64,000 nt of DNA from the NCBI RefSeq assembly GCF_947507565.1, contig NC_089194.1, positions 1-64,000 of the forward strand. Reading direction: 5' to 3'. Shown piece by piece: positions 49,171 to 58,645 of this stretch. The notes under the pieces are model-generated. The model saw only the letters and a program-made list of their open reading frames with translations, did no database searches and was not told the origin of the DNA. The translations under genes were made by a program, and so were the position numbers. The first letter of the stretch is position 1. Each line of letters begins with the position of its first letter. This DNA is from Oscarella lobularis (Eukaryota > Porifera > Homoscleromorpha > Homosclerophorida > Oscarellidae).

Positions 49171-50381
49171 GGGGACCTCAGGGTTAGGATCAGGGTGGAT
49201 CAGGGGTGGGAGTAGGGAGTAGGACGAACGGAACTCGCTTCCCGTTATAGCCGTATTTTATATACCTGGAGATTGGCATGTTTTGAAAGGTGTCATCAGC
49301 CTTCCTATTGTACTTCTTTGTCGTCCAGGGAATATTCGTTTTCTGTTAATTAATTACTGTTGGGATCATTGCATTATTATTTCTAATTGTTCGTTTTAGG
49401 CTCTTATCTCTATGTCATTGGTATGTCTAAGAGATATTGATTGATAGAAGGCAAGGAGCTGGGATTTTAAAAGGTACGTCAGCGCCACCATCAAAATTGA
49501 ATATATGTTTTCATTCATATGGCAACAGGTGACAAAGAAAAGAATTAGCAAAATGAAAAATGACTTTATGTGTCTTACTTTGCATTACGTAATAATTTTT
49601 TGATTAGCACTAGGCGCATAATACAATCACGCGCGCTCGCGTCGCACGTGCTCGCAGTAGTTAGACGCGAGAACAGCTAGGGTCGCACAAGGAGTCGAAA
49701 AGTAGGATGAGTCATGTCAAATTTTATTTGAATAAAGTCCCGGATGTAGATACAAAAATTAAACAGAGTTTCCCCTCTCCTCCATCCACCCCCTCGCACC
49801 ACATGGGAGGCAAGGCCAGGTGGGCACCTGCTGTGAGTCAAAGGACTCGTGGGGTCACTCCATACTCCCCCGCGGAGGGTGAGCCCGTTTAACCTCCTGG
49901 CTCCGAGCCTTGGACTGTGAAAGTGGCAGCTGGGATGTCAGTCCACTCACAGGTGCAATTCCAAGGGGCGTCACTGATTTACCCGCCAGTGCTCTGCCTT
50001 ACGCGGGGAGGCAACTCTATAGCCTCTGCAGAGGTATGGCCTATTTATCGCTCTTGGCCACAGAGGGATGGCTGCGTCTGCCTCGTCGGATTGGAGGAAC
50101 AACTACACGGCAAACCAATTGACAAAGGGGAAAACAAAGAAAAGTACCTGGCGTCGGCCAAAGTCTCGAGTAGATAAACGTCCGGAACAACTAAAGACCT
50201 ATTTGTCGCTCTTGGCCACAGAGGAATTGCTAGCATGAAATATAAGGTCTATGAGTAATTTTATTAGAAATAGAAAATTACTCAAGGGACTATGAGTAAA
50301 CTTGGGATACCTCTATAGTTATTACTCTAAGCCTAGTCCTTATGGAAGACGTTTCTCAACTGAAGTGATGTAACTACTTAC
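49171..50381. other. Low-copy DNA, no recognised gene
   Basis: A CpG-rich promoter-like patch at 49,628-49,690 includes CACGTG (49,645-49,650). It is followed by a 61-codon frame (49,707-49,892), MSHVKFYLNK..., with no known domain and a weak case. A word of about 26 bp, CTATTTATCGCTCTTGGCCA, recurs at 50,041 and 50,199 (one change). On the minus strand, acceptor- and donor-like sites flank 50,225-50,149 (donor GCCAG/GTACTTTTC). The segment 49,171-49,620 shows nothing beyond a GGTTAGGATCAGGG-rich patch. Confidence 0.45.
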
Positions 50382-50493
50382 CTCAACATCTGCATAGGGA
50401 TCCGGATGGTCTTTGACATAGCTACACGCCCGAAGGATATTCTGTCGCGTTTTCGCGGCCCCAAGGGCCCGCTTGAAACAAGGGAAGATACAC
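50382..50493 (-). CDS. Candidate internal coding exon (112 nt)
   Basis: Bounded on the minus strand by a strong acceptor (TTTTATTTTTTAG at 50,494-50,506) and a consensus donor (GTTGAG/GTAAGTAG at 50,381). Two of three frames are open across the exon. One reads CIFPCFKRALGAAKTRQNIL then RACSYVKDHPDPYADVE, with mixed composition unlike the satellites. I do not recognise the family, and no neighbouring exon in a compatible frame is evident, so it may be the remnant of a broken gene. It lies downstream of the L3 promoter on the same strand and could belong to that transcript. Confidence 0.3.
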
Positions 50494-50523
50494 CTAAAAA
50501 ATAAAAAACAATTTTATTTTTCG

Positions 50524-50537
50524 GTTGCTATGGCAAC
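50524..50537. promoter_or_regulatory. RFX X-box palindrome
   Basis: GTTGCTATGGCAAC is essentially the canonical 14-bp X-box (GTTGCC-AT-GGCAAC) bound by RFX factors, often in front of ciliary genes. It lies 31 bp upstream of the candidate exon on the minus strand. The exon itself has no ciliary hallmark that I can see. Confidence 0.45.
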
Positions 50538-51480
50538 GATACTTTGGCTATCAACAACTCCGGGGTCAGAGAGACCAGATAAAAAATCTCGGCTCTATCC
50601 GACAAAGGGAAGGCACTTTGCCAACGTCGCAAAGATGTACAAAAAGCCAAAAAGTTTACGAGTAGAAATTTCACTCAAAAATTTGACCGACGGCCACCAA
50701 ACCCTTTCGTCCCTTGCGTACCACCCAATAGAAATCCTCTCCAGGAAAAATCGCGAACGAATTCCTTTAGAGGACGGAGAAAATCGAAAAACAATTTCGA
50801 ATTTTCTCGTTCGCGATCAAACGACTTAAAAATCGTGCCATTTCGCCACGAAACGTCGCACGACGACCGGACCGCGACCAATCGAATCGCCAACGACGAC
50901 TCTATAAGATTGGTTCAAAGCCATGTCGAAATTCGCGAATTTTCGACATAAAAACGTGTCAAATAAACAAACACGCCTTCTCGCGTGCGTCGAAATCACC
51001 CCACCTTTGCGACGCCGTCGTTCCTCAACGACGCCACGTACGGCGACGAACGTACCATCGATCGAAACCCTATATCATCTAGTTTTCGATTTTCGATTCG
51101 CCGACGGCATACGATACGCCGTTTGTCGTGGAGCGAGCGCGAAAGTTAAGGGCCACGCCCCCTTTCGCACATCGAAATCGTCGCAAACGACACGAAATAC
51201 GCCACGGAATTCAGCTAAACGCTTCGTAACGTTGCGAAAACATGATTCCGCGTCAAAACGAAACGATTCCAGCGCATTTCGCAGGGCGCGTCGCACCTTG
51301 GCGACCAGACGCCTCGATTTCGATCGTTTCGCGCCATTGCGAACGGTCGAACGGGTTCTAAACTACTCAAGACTCACCTCTTTCACTCTTTTGACTTCGC
51401 TCAAGCTTCGAATCTGTCGTTTTGAGCCATTTTCCATTCATTCGTAACAAACGAGTCAAGCGCGCTAACGCACGCACGTG
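50538..51480 (-). ncRNA. Promoter/first-exon module L3
   Basis: On the minus strand the order is CRE TGACGTCA (51,501-51,508), TATATAAT at about 51,492-51,499, CACGTG (51,475-51,480), then a CpG-rich exon ending GAAAGAG/GTGAGTC (donor at 51,377). Downstream CpG-dense DNA to about 50,900 aligns with 57,740-58,180 (shared words GACGGCAT, GCCGTTTG and CACGCCCCCTTT). The CRE to CACGTG spacing (26 bp start to start) is the same as in L4. A 174-codon plus-strand frame at 50,923-51,447 runs against this order and has no domain. The body of the transcript beyond the first exon is unclear. Confidence 0.35.
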
Positions 51481-51508
51481 ACTATGGTGGATTATATAAG
51501 TGACGTCA
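51475..51508 (-). promoter_or_regulatory. CRE, TATA-like box and E-box of L3
   Basis: Read on the minus strand: TGACGTCAC, then TTATATAATCC, then CACGTG. The compact CRE-TATA-E-box order with the first exon and donor just downstream is the best-formed core promoter in the window. Confidence 0.5.
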
Positions 51509-51800
51509 AAAAAAGTATTGAAAACCAAGATTTCAAACTATTTACAATCGATAATAGTGTAGCAGGGGTTTGCGAGGGGGTTCGAGGCAAAACGGTACAC
51601 GTTAAGCGTTAAACGAGCCCGAATTCCACTCGACGGCAGCTCTACACAGTCTGTTCGCTCTAACTCGGTTCGCTTTGTACCTAACCCGATCCCTACCTTC
51701 TAAACCTTCACCCCAGTATCTGTCCACGCGGTTCTCGCTTTCCACGTGTCCGTTGCGCCTGTTATGACGACTGGAACGGCGCGTCGTTCGTATTCTCGAA
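51509..51800. other. Low-copy DNA upstream of L3
   Basis: No gene or repeat recognised. Moderately CpG-rich. Ends at the P3 palindromes. Confidence 0.5.
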
Positions 51801-51875
51801 AATTGTCCTAGGACAATTTTATAATTGTCCCAGAACAAATTGTCCCAAGGACAAATTGTCCCAAGGACAATTTTG
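51801..51875. repeat. GGACAAATTGTCC palindromic array P3
   Basis: Four to five units with CCAAGGACAAATTGTCC and CCTAGGACAATT variants, immediately upstream of the L3 module and followed by 24-bp repeats. Confidence 0.9.
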
Positions 51876-51945
51876 AAAAGATCCTTTACTCATAATGAAG
51901 GTAGAACCTTCACTCCTAATGAAGGTACAGGGTTCTGCCGAGAAT
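51876..51945. repeat. 24-bp repeat, short copy (about 2.5 units)
   Basis: GAAGGTAGAACCTTCACTCC units of the family expanded at 55,108-55,539. The same GGGTTCTGCC word lies beside both arrays. Confidence 0.85.
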
Positions 51946-52285
51946 ATTTTTAGTGTGGGAAGAAGGTATGGAAGGATAGATAAAATACGCAATTTTAAAA
52001 AAAGTTCGAGACAATTTTAAAAATCGTCAAAGACAATTTTAAAATGGTCCTAGGCAATTTAAAAAATTTCTTAAAACGATTTTTAAAATTGTCTTGGACC
52101 ATTTTTAAAACTGTTTTGGCGATTTTTAAATTTTTTAAATTGTCTCAGGACAATTTTAAAAATTGTCCCAAGACAATTTTAAAGGATTGTCTTGGAACAA
52201 TTTTTAAAATTGTCCTGAGACAATTTTAGACTTGTCTTGGGACAATTTTTAGAATTGTCTGGGGACAATCTTTAGAAATGTCTTG
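51946..52285. repeat. AT-rich palindromic variant of the P repeat
   Basis: From about 51,990, units of 24-30 bp such as GGACAATTTTTAAAATTGTCC's shorter forms keep the GACAATT...AATTGTC arms but carry an AT-rich centre. A 45-bp unrelated stretch precedes them. The same variant reappears at 54,926-54,990, so it brackets the ATCTAC array on both sides. Confidence 0.88.
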
Positions 52286-54925
52286 AGATCTACGAATCTA
52301 CGATCTACGAATCTACGATCTACAAATCTACAAATCTACGATCTATATTTACAATCTACAAATCTAACGATCTACAAATCTACAATCTACAAATCTACGA
52401 TCTACGAATCTACGATCTACGAATCTACAATCTACGAATCTAACGATCTACAAATCTACAATCTACAAATCTACGATCTACAAATCTACGATCTACGATC
52501 TACGAATCTACAATCTACAAATCTAAAAATCTACGATCTACGAATCTACGATCTACAATCTACAAATCTAACGATCTACAAATCTACAAATCTACAAATC
52601 TACAATCTACGATCTACAATCTACAAATCTACGATCTACAATCTATAATCTACAAATCTACGAATCTACGATCTACAAATCTACGATCTACAAATCTACA
52701 ATCTACAAATCGAAGCTACAAATCTACAAAATCGAAGCTACGAATCTACAAATCTACGAATCTACAAATCTACAAATCTACAAATCTACAAATCGAAGCT
52801 ACAAATCTACTACAAATCTACGATCTACGAATCTACGATCTACAAATGTACAAATCTACGATCTATATTTACAATCTACAAATCTAACGATCTACAAATC
52901 TACAATCTACAAATCTACGATCTACAAATCTACGATCTACGATCTACGAATCTACAATCTACAAATCTAAAAATCTACGATCTACGAATCTACGATATAC
53001 AATCTACAAATCTAACGATCTACAAATCTACAAATCTACAAATCTACTACAAATCTACGATCTACGAATCTACGATCTACGAATCTACGATCTACGAATC
53101 TACTATCTACAAATCTACAAATCTACGAATCTACAAATCTACAATCTACGAATCTACTATCTACAAATCTACAAATCTACGAATCTACAAATCTACAATC
53201 TACAAAACTACAAATCTACGAATCTACAAATCTACTAATCTACAATCTACAAATCTACGATCTACGAATCTACGATCTACGAATCTACGATCTACAAATG
53301 TACAAATCTACGATCTATATTTACAATCTACAAATCTAACGATCTACAAATCTACAATCTACAAATCTACGATCTACGAATCTACGATCTACGAATCTAC
53401 AATCTACGAATCTAACGATCTACAAATCTACAATCTACAAATCTACGATCTACAATCTACAAATCTAACGATCCACAAATCTACAAATCTACAAATCTAC
53501 AAATCTACAATCTACGATCTACAATCTACAAATCTACGATCTACAATCTATAATCTACAAATCTACGAATCTACGATCTACAAATCTACGATCTACAAAT
53601 CTACAATCTACAAATCGAAGCTACAAATCTACAAAATCGAAGCTACGAATCTACAAATCTACGAATCTACGATCTACAACTGTACAAATCTACGATCTAT
53701 ATTTACAATCTACAAATCTAACGATCTACAAATCTACAATCTACAAATCTACGATCTACGAATCTACGATCTACGAATCTACAATCTACGAATCTAACGA
53801 TCTACAAATCTACAATCTACAAATCTACGATCTACAAATCTACGATCTACGATCTACGAATCTACAATCTACAAATCTAAAAATCTACGATCTACAATCT
53901 ACAAATCTAACGATCTACAAATCTACAAATCTACAAATCTACAATCTACGATCTACAATCTAAAAATCTACGATCTACAATCTGTAATCTACAAATCTAC
54001 GAATCTATGATCTACAAATCTACGATCTACAAATCTACAATCTACAAATCGAAGCTACAAATCTACAAAATCGAAGCTACGAATCTACAAATCTACAAAT
54101 CTACAAATCTACAAATCGAAGCTACAAATCTACTACAAATCTACGATCTACGAATCTACAATCTACAAATCTAAAATCTACGAATTTACGATCTACAATC
54201 TACAAATCTAAAAATCTACAATCTATAATCTACAAATCTACGAATCTACGATCTACAAATCTACGATCTATAATCTACAAATCGAAGCTACAAATCTACG
54301 AATCTACAAATCTACAAATCTACAAATCTACAATTCTACAAATCGAAGCTACAAATCTACTACAAATCTACGATCTACGAATCTACAATCTACAAATCTA
54401 CAATCTACGACTTTACGATCTACAATCTACAAATCTAAAAATCTACAATCTATAATCTACAAATCTACGAATCTACGATCTACAAATCTACGATCTAAAA
54501 TCTACAAATCGAAGCTACAAATCTACGAATCTACAAATCTACAAATCTACAAATCTACAAATCTACAAATCTACTACAAATCTACGATCTACGAATCTAC
54601 GATCTACGAATCTACGATCTACGAATCTACTATCTACAAATCTACAAATCTACGAATCTACAAATCTACAATCTACGAATCTACTATCTACAAATCTACA
54701 AATCTACGAATCTACAAATCTACAATCTACAAAACTACAAATCTACGAATCTACAAATCTACTAATCTACAATCTACAAATCTACGATCTACGAATCTAC
54801 GATCTACGAATCTACAATCTACAAATCTACAAATCTACGATCTATGAATCTACGATCTACGAATCTACAATCTACGAATCTACAAATCTACAATCTACAA
54901 ATCTACAATCTACCTACCATCTAAT
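52286..54925. repeat. ATCTACRA octamer/nonamer array (2.6 kb)
   Basis: Built from ATCTACGA, ATCTACAA and ATCTACAAA, with ATCGAAGCTAC and ATCTAACG variants. Higher-order copies: ATCTATATTTACAATC at 52,341, 52,861, 53,313 and 53,695, and TACTACAAATC at 53,045 and 54,582 (1,537 bp apart). The STNLRSTN-type reading frame is a composition artefact. Confidence 0.95.
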
Positions 54926-54990
54926 TTTTCTTGGGACAATTTTTAAAATTGTCTTGGACCATTTTAAAAATTGTCTTGGACGGTTGTTTT
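54926..54990. repeat. AT-rich palindromic P repeat, right flank (P4)
   Basis: GGGACAATTTTTAAAATTGTC and GGACCATTTTAAAAATTGTC units close the ATCTAC array. Matches 52,070-52,200. Confidence 0.88.
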
Positions 54991-55107
54991 GGACGATGTA
55001 CCCGGATGTAATTATTGCAAGCTACGGGCTGTCATAACGTTATAGTAGTATGGGTCGGCGATAGGCGAGTAAGGGTCGGGGCCGACCCATGCCGACCCAT
55101 GTGGGCA
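54991..55107. other. Short spacer with GGGTCGG clusters
   Basis: Four GGGTCGG/CCGACCC words within 55,050-55,100, two forming GGGTCGGGGCCGACCC, a 7-bp stem with almost no loop. No gene. Confidence 0.6.
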
Positions 55108-55539
55108 GAACCCTGAAGGTAGAACTTTTACTCGTTGTGAATGTAGAACCTTCACTAGTAGTAAAGGTAGAACCTTTACTCGTTGTGGAGGTAGAGCCTT
55201 TACTCGTAGTGTAGATAGAACCTTCACTAATATAGAAGGTAAAACCTTCCCTTGTTGTGAAGGTATAACCTTCACTCATAGTGAAGGTAGAACTTTCACT
55301 CCTAGTGAAGGCAGAACCTTCCCTCGAAGTGAAGGTAGAATCATCACTCTTTGTGAAGGTAGAACCTTCACTCCTAATGAAGGTAAAACTTGTACTACTA
55401 ATGAAATTAGAACATTCACTACTAATGAATGATCTCTCCTAATGAAGGTAGAACCTTCACTCGTTGTGAAGGTAGAACTTTCACTCGCTGTGAAGGTACA
55501 ACATACACTCCTAGTGAAGGTAGAACTTTTACTTGTTGA
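55108..55539. repeat. 24-bp palindromic repeat array (about 18 units)
   Basis: Units contain GAAGGTAGAACCTTC, an inverted repeat with a 3-nt loop, then ACTCGTTGT or ACTCCTAAT linkers. Divergence between units is higher than in the other arrays. Three frames are open on the minus strand only by composition. Confidence 0.92.
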
Positions 55540-55618
55540 GAATAAATACAGAATTAATTCCGAATAAATGCCGCATTAATTCCGAATAAATGCCGCATTA
55601 ATTACGAATAAATTCTCC
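55540..55618. repeat. 22-bp repeat (about 3.5 units)
   Basis: GAATAAATGCCGCATTAATT-type units at 55,540, 55,562, 55,584 and 55,606 (partial), bridging the 24-bp array and P5. Confidence 0.88.
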
Positions 55619-56343
55619 CCAAGACAAATTGTCCCCAGGTAAAATTGTCCCAGGACAAATTGTCCCAGGACAAATTGTACCAAGGACAAATTGTCCCGGG
55701 ACAGATGTCCCCAGGAAAAATTGTCCCCAGGACAAATTGTCCCCAGGAAAAATTGTTCAGGACAAATTGTCCAAGGAAAAATTGTCCCAGGACAAATTGT
55801 CCCAGGAGAAATTGTCCCCAGGACAAATTGTCCCAGAACAAATTGTCCCCAGGACAAATTATCCTGGGGACAAATTGTCCCAGGACAAATTGTCCCCAGC
55901 ACAAATTGCCCCAGGATAAATTGTCCGAGGATAAAAGATTGTCCCAGGACAATTTGTCCAGGGGACAAATTGTCCGAGGACAAATTGTCCAGGGGACAAA
56001 TTGTCCCAGCACAAATTGTCCCAGGACAAATTGTCCCCAGGACCAATTGTCCCAGGACAAATTGTCCCCAGGACAAATTGTACCCAGGACAAATTGTCCC
56101 AGGACAAATTGTCCCAGGACAAATTGACCCCAGGACAAATTGTCCCAGAAAAAATTGTCCCCAAGACAAATTGTCGCAGGACAATTTGTCCTGGGGACAA
56201 AATGTCCCAGGACAAATTGTCCTGGGACAAATTGTCTCAGGACAAATTGTCCCACGACAAATTGTCCCAGGACAAATTGTCCCAGGACAAATTGTCCCAG
56301 GAGAAATTGTCCCCAGGACAAATTGTCCCAGAACAAATTCTCC
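55619..56343. repeat. GGACAAATTGTCC palindromic array P5
   Basis: The longest P array, about 45 units of 14-17 bp. Linker variation (CCA, CCCCA, CCAGG, CCTGGG) makes every frame open in places. It stops at ATTCTCCCAAAAATTACAGCG against the 48-bp satellite. Confidence 0.95.
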
Positions 56344-56537
56344 CAAAAATTACAGCGAAATTACAGGGGGTTAGCAAACGGGTCTCTCCTGTAATAGATT
56401 ACAGTGAAATTACAGGGGGTTAGAGAAGGGGTCTCTCCTGTGATAAACTACAGCGAAATTACAGGGGCTACCCAACGGGTCTCTCCTGTAATAAATTACA
56501 GCGAAATTACAGGGGCTAGCCAACGGGTCTCTCCTGT
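56344..56537. repeat. 48-bp satellite fragment (about 4 units)
   Basis: Same family as 13,619-18,079 (CTCTCCTGTAATAAATTACA and GGGGCTAGCCAACGGG), here isolated between two palindromic arrays with no 41-bp satellite beside it. Confidence 0.93.
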
Positions 56538-56893
56538 GAGGACAAATTGACCCAGGAAAAATTGTCCGAGGACAAATTGTCCCCAGGACAAATTGTCCCA
56601 GGACAAATTGTCCAAGGACAAATTGTCCCCAGGATAAATTGTCCCCAAGACAAATTTTCCCAGGACAAATTGTCCTAGGACAAATTCTCCCATGACAAAT
56701 AGTCCCAGGACAAATTGTCCCCAGGACAAATTGTGCCAGGACAATTTGTCCTGGGGACAAATTGTGCAAGGACAATTTGTGCCAGGACAATTTGTCCCAG
56801 GACAAATTCTCCCCAGGAGAAATTCTCCCAGGACAAATTGTCCCTGGACAAATTGTCCCAGGACAATTTGTCCTGGGGACAATTGTCCCCAGG
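56538..56893. repeat. GGACAAATTGTCC palindromic array P6
   Basis: About 22 units, joined on the right to exon-like repeats at GGACAACTCTACC. The junction is nearly the same as that of P1 at 38,889 (AAGACAACTCTACC). Confidence 0.94.
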
Positions 56894-57497
56894 ACAACTC
56901 TACCTACATCACATACCTTTGCCCCCTCGAGAGTCATCCTTCCTTCTGATTACCTTCCCTTTCTTTCCTCCCCTTCCCACACGCGTCCCTTGCTTATATC
57001 CTTCTTCTTTACATATATAAAGAAACAAATTAGAGACCCCTCAATAACTAAAACTCTACCTACATCACATACCTTTGCTCCATCCATAGCCATCGTTCCT
57101 TCTGATTGTTTTTCCTTCCTTTCCCTCCCCTCTCACTCGCGTCCCTTGCTTATATCCATCTTTCTTACGCTCTTACACATCTAAAGAAACGAATTAGAGA
57201 CCCCCCAATAACTAAAACTCTACCTACATCACATACCATCGATCCCTTGATATTCCTTCTCTTCCCTGCCTGCTTGTTTCTCTTCTCCCTCAGGCCCCAT
57301 CTCCTTGTCATTGTTCCTCCCATCCCTATGCCCCTAAGAAAACTAATTAGAAATATGTAACACAATTAGGAACCATTATATACCTATCAGTATTGACTCT
57401 GCCCTAACATTGCCCCTATACACATTAACAAAGCCACACAACTCATAAACAATTGCACGGCACTTATCTGACATCCTCCAGAAACCCCCTGTTTACA
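56894..57497 (-). ncRNA. Tandem exon-like repeat E3 (3' part of locus L4)
   Basis: Minus-strand exon-like units: one ending at 57,384, then 57,333-57,237 (97 nt), 57,180-57,073 (108 nt) and 57,006-56,917 (90 nt). Introns are 57,334-57,383 (50 bp), 57,181-57,236 (56 bp) and 57,007-57,072 (66 bp), all with GTATAT or GTATGTGATG donors, CTAAT words and TTAG or AAAG acceptors. The spliced frame that is open in E1 meets TGA in the 108-nt exon here, arguing against a conserved protein. The last donor runs straight into P6. Left flank, exon lengths and order match 38,893-39,339. Confidence 0.42.
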
Positions 57498-57688
57498 AAA
57501 AGGGAGAAGGCAAAAGGCAAAGGGAGAAGGCAAAAGGCAAAGGGAAAAGGCAAAAGGCAAAGGGAGAAGGCAAAAGGCAAAGGGAAAAGGCAAAAGGCAA
57601 AGGGAGAAGGCAAAAGGCAAAGGAGAAAGCAAAAGGCAAAGGGAGAAGGCAAAAGGAAAAAGGAAAAGGGAAAAGGCAAAGGAGAAGG
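57498..57688. repeat. Purine-rich 20-bp minisatellite, small copy (about 9.5 units)
   Basis: Same GGCAAAAGGCAAAGGGAGAA unit as the 4.8-kb array, in the same position relative to the exon-like repeat (after CCCTGTTTACAAAAAGG). Likely close to the unexpanded state. Confidence 0.94.
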
Positions 57689-58540
57689 CACCGGCGCCAT
57701 TCGATTCGTCGTGGTCTGACAAATAAAACCTGGTACCACGTTTACCAATTTTCGCCAATTTTTGACATAAAATTAAGCGAAACCAACAATACGCCTAAGC
57801 GCGTACACAGTAAACGACACCACCTTAACCGTGCCGCCACTCCGCGACGCCGCGTCGTACGACGATAAGCGGCACTTCGATCGAGAGGGCATATGGTGCA
57901 GTTTACAAATTGCCGCCACTCGACGGCATCCGAGTCGCCGTTTGCCGTAGAGCACGTGCGAAAGAAAGGGAACACGCCCCCTTTTACGGACAAATTAATT
58001 CGGCAAAAACGACGCCAAAAGCGACGCTTCGCTTCGCAAAACGTTCTAAACCGTCTCGAATCCTTCGTTTCGAAGCCATTCGAAGCTCGCGCCACAACTT
58101 GGCGACGCGACGCGTTCGTACGCGCGCTCCGCGGGCGACGAACGCTCTAAAACTGCTTCGTAACTATCTACTACTTACATTTTGACGTCGCTCGGACCTT
58201 CGCATCGTAGAAAACGAGCCAGAAACAGTGTTTCTTCGTAGTGGCTATTGTTACGACAGTTCCGCATGCGCAGTTGTATGCACAGGGGACTTAGAGGCTT
58301 TTTGCGTCTGTTTTGACATCAAAAATTGTCGTTTTCTAAACAGACACTTGTGCAGTTAGTTAGAATGCCTTATTCTAAGGCATAAGATGCTGCAATCTCA
58401 AAAATTCGACTTGTTTTGGACCCTGTTATTCTATGCCGTAATCCTAATTTCTGTTACGACTGTCGTAACAATAGCCACTGCCGTGTTTCTTCAAAAGGGG
58501 ACGCGCGCGCTAACATAAGCACGTGACCTCACGGGTTTAA
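57689..58540 (-). ncRNA. Promoter/first-exon module L4
   Basis: Minus strand: CRE-like TGACATCA (58,546-58,553), CACGTG (58,520-58,525), a 245-bp MITE (58,238-58,482), then a CpG-rich exon ending GTCAAAAT with donor GTAAGTAG at 58,178. The CpG-rich continuation to about 57,740 aligns with the L3 continuation. With E3 to the left it completes a leftward unit, P7 - promoter - exon 1 - 20-bp minisatellite - exons - P6. I could not identify the acceptor joining exon 1 to the tandem exons. Small overlapping frames (117, 91 and 85 codons) have no domains. Confidence 0.35.
58228..58492. mobile_element. 245-bp MITE with 10-bp target-site duplication
   Basis: The 10-bp direct repeat GTGTTTCTTC at 58,228-58,237 and 58,483-58,492 flanks an element (58,238-58,482) whose ends are inverted. 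GTGGCTATTGTTACGACAGT at 58,241-58,260 is the exact reverse complement of 58,459-58,478, and the outer 3-4 bases are nearly matched. A 9-11 bp duplication and terminal inverted repeats without coding capacity are typical of Mutator-like (MULE) miniature elements. The interior holds a hairpin, ATGCCTTATTCTAAGGCAT. It splits the L4 promoter between E-box and first exon. Confidence 0.8.
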
Positions 58541-58553
58541 CAACGTGATGTCA
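58520..58553 (-). promoter_or_regulatory. CRE-like site and E-box of L4
   Basis: TGATGTCA at 58,546 (plus strand; TGACATCA on the minus strand) and CACGTG at 58,520 keep the 26-bp start-to-start spacing seen at L3 (51,501 and 51,475). Surrounding words GCGCGCTAAC and TTTCAAACT are also shared, so these are homologous promoters. Confidence 0.5.
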
Positions 58554-58645
58554 TAAAAAAACTATTACAAATCGGGGTTTCAAACTGCTACGCCTATAGA
58601 ATGGCACGGCAACACGTACAGAGCGGTTTCGCGAAGATTGGACGA
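58554..58645. other. Upstream flank of L4
   Basis: Low-copy sequence related to 51,509-51,545 (TTTCAAACT words), ending at the P7 array. No gene. Confidence 0.5.

Noticed and set aside
49707-49892. 61-codon plus-strand frame after a CACGTG patch
   Set aside because: Short, no domain, and no second copy to test conservation; mentioned in the region entry only.
50923-51447. 174-codon plus-strand frame in the L3 region
   Set aside because: Opposite to the promoter and donor order, in CpG-rich DNA that is poor in stops; the homologous region at 57.7-58.2 kb does not keep the frame.
51575-51600. tRNA B-box-like word GGTTCGAGGC
   Set aside because: No matching A-box or cloverleaf could be built around it.
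55576-56346. 256-codon minus-strand frame with LGQFVLG repeats (and similar frames at 58,580-59,193)
   Set aside because: Translation of the palindromic P array; alternative frames and both strands are equally open.
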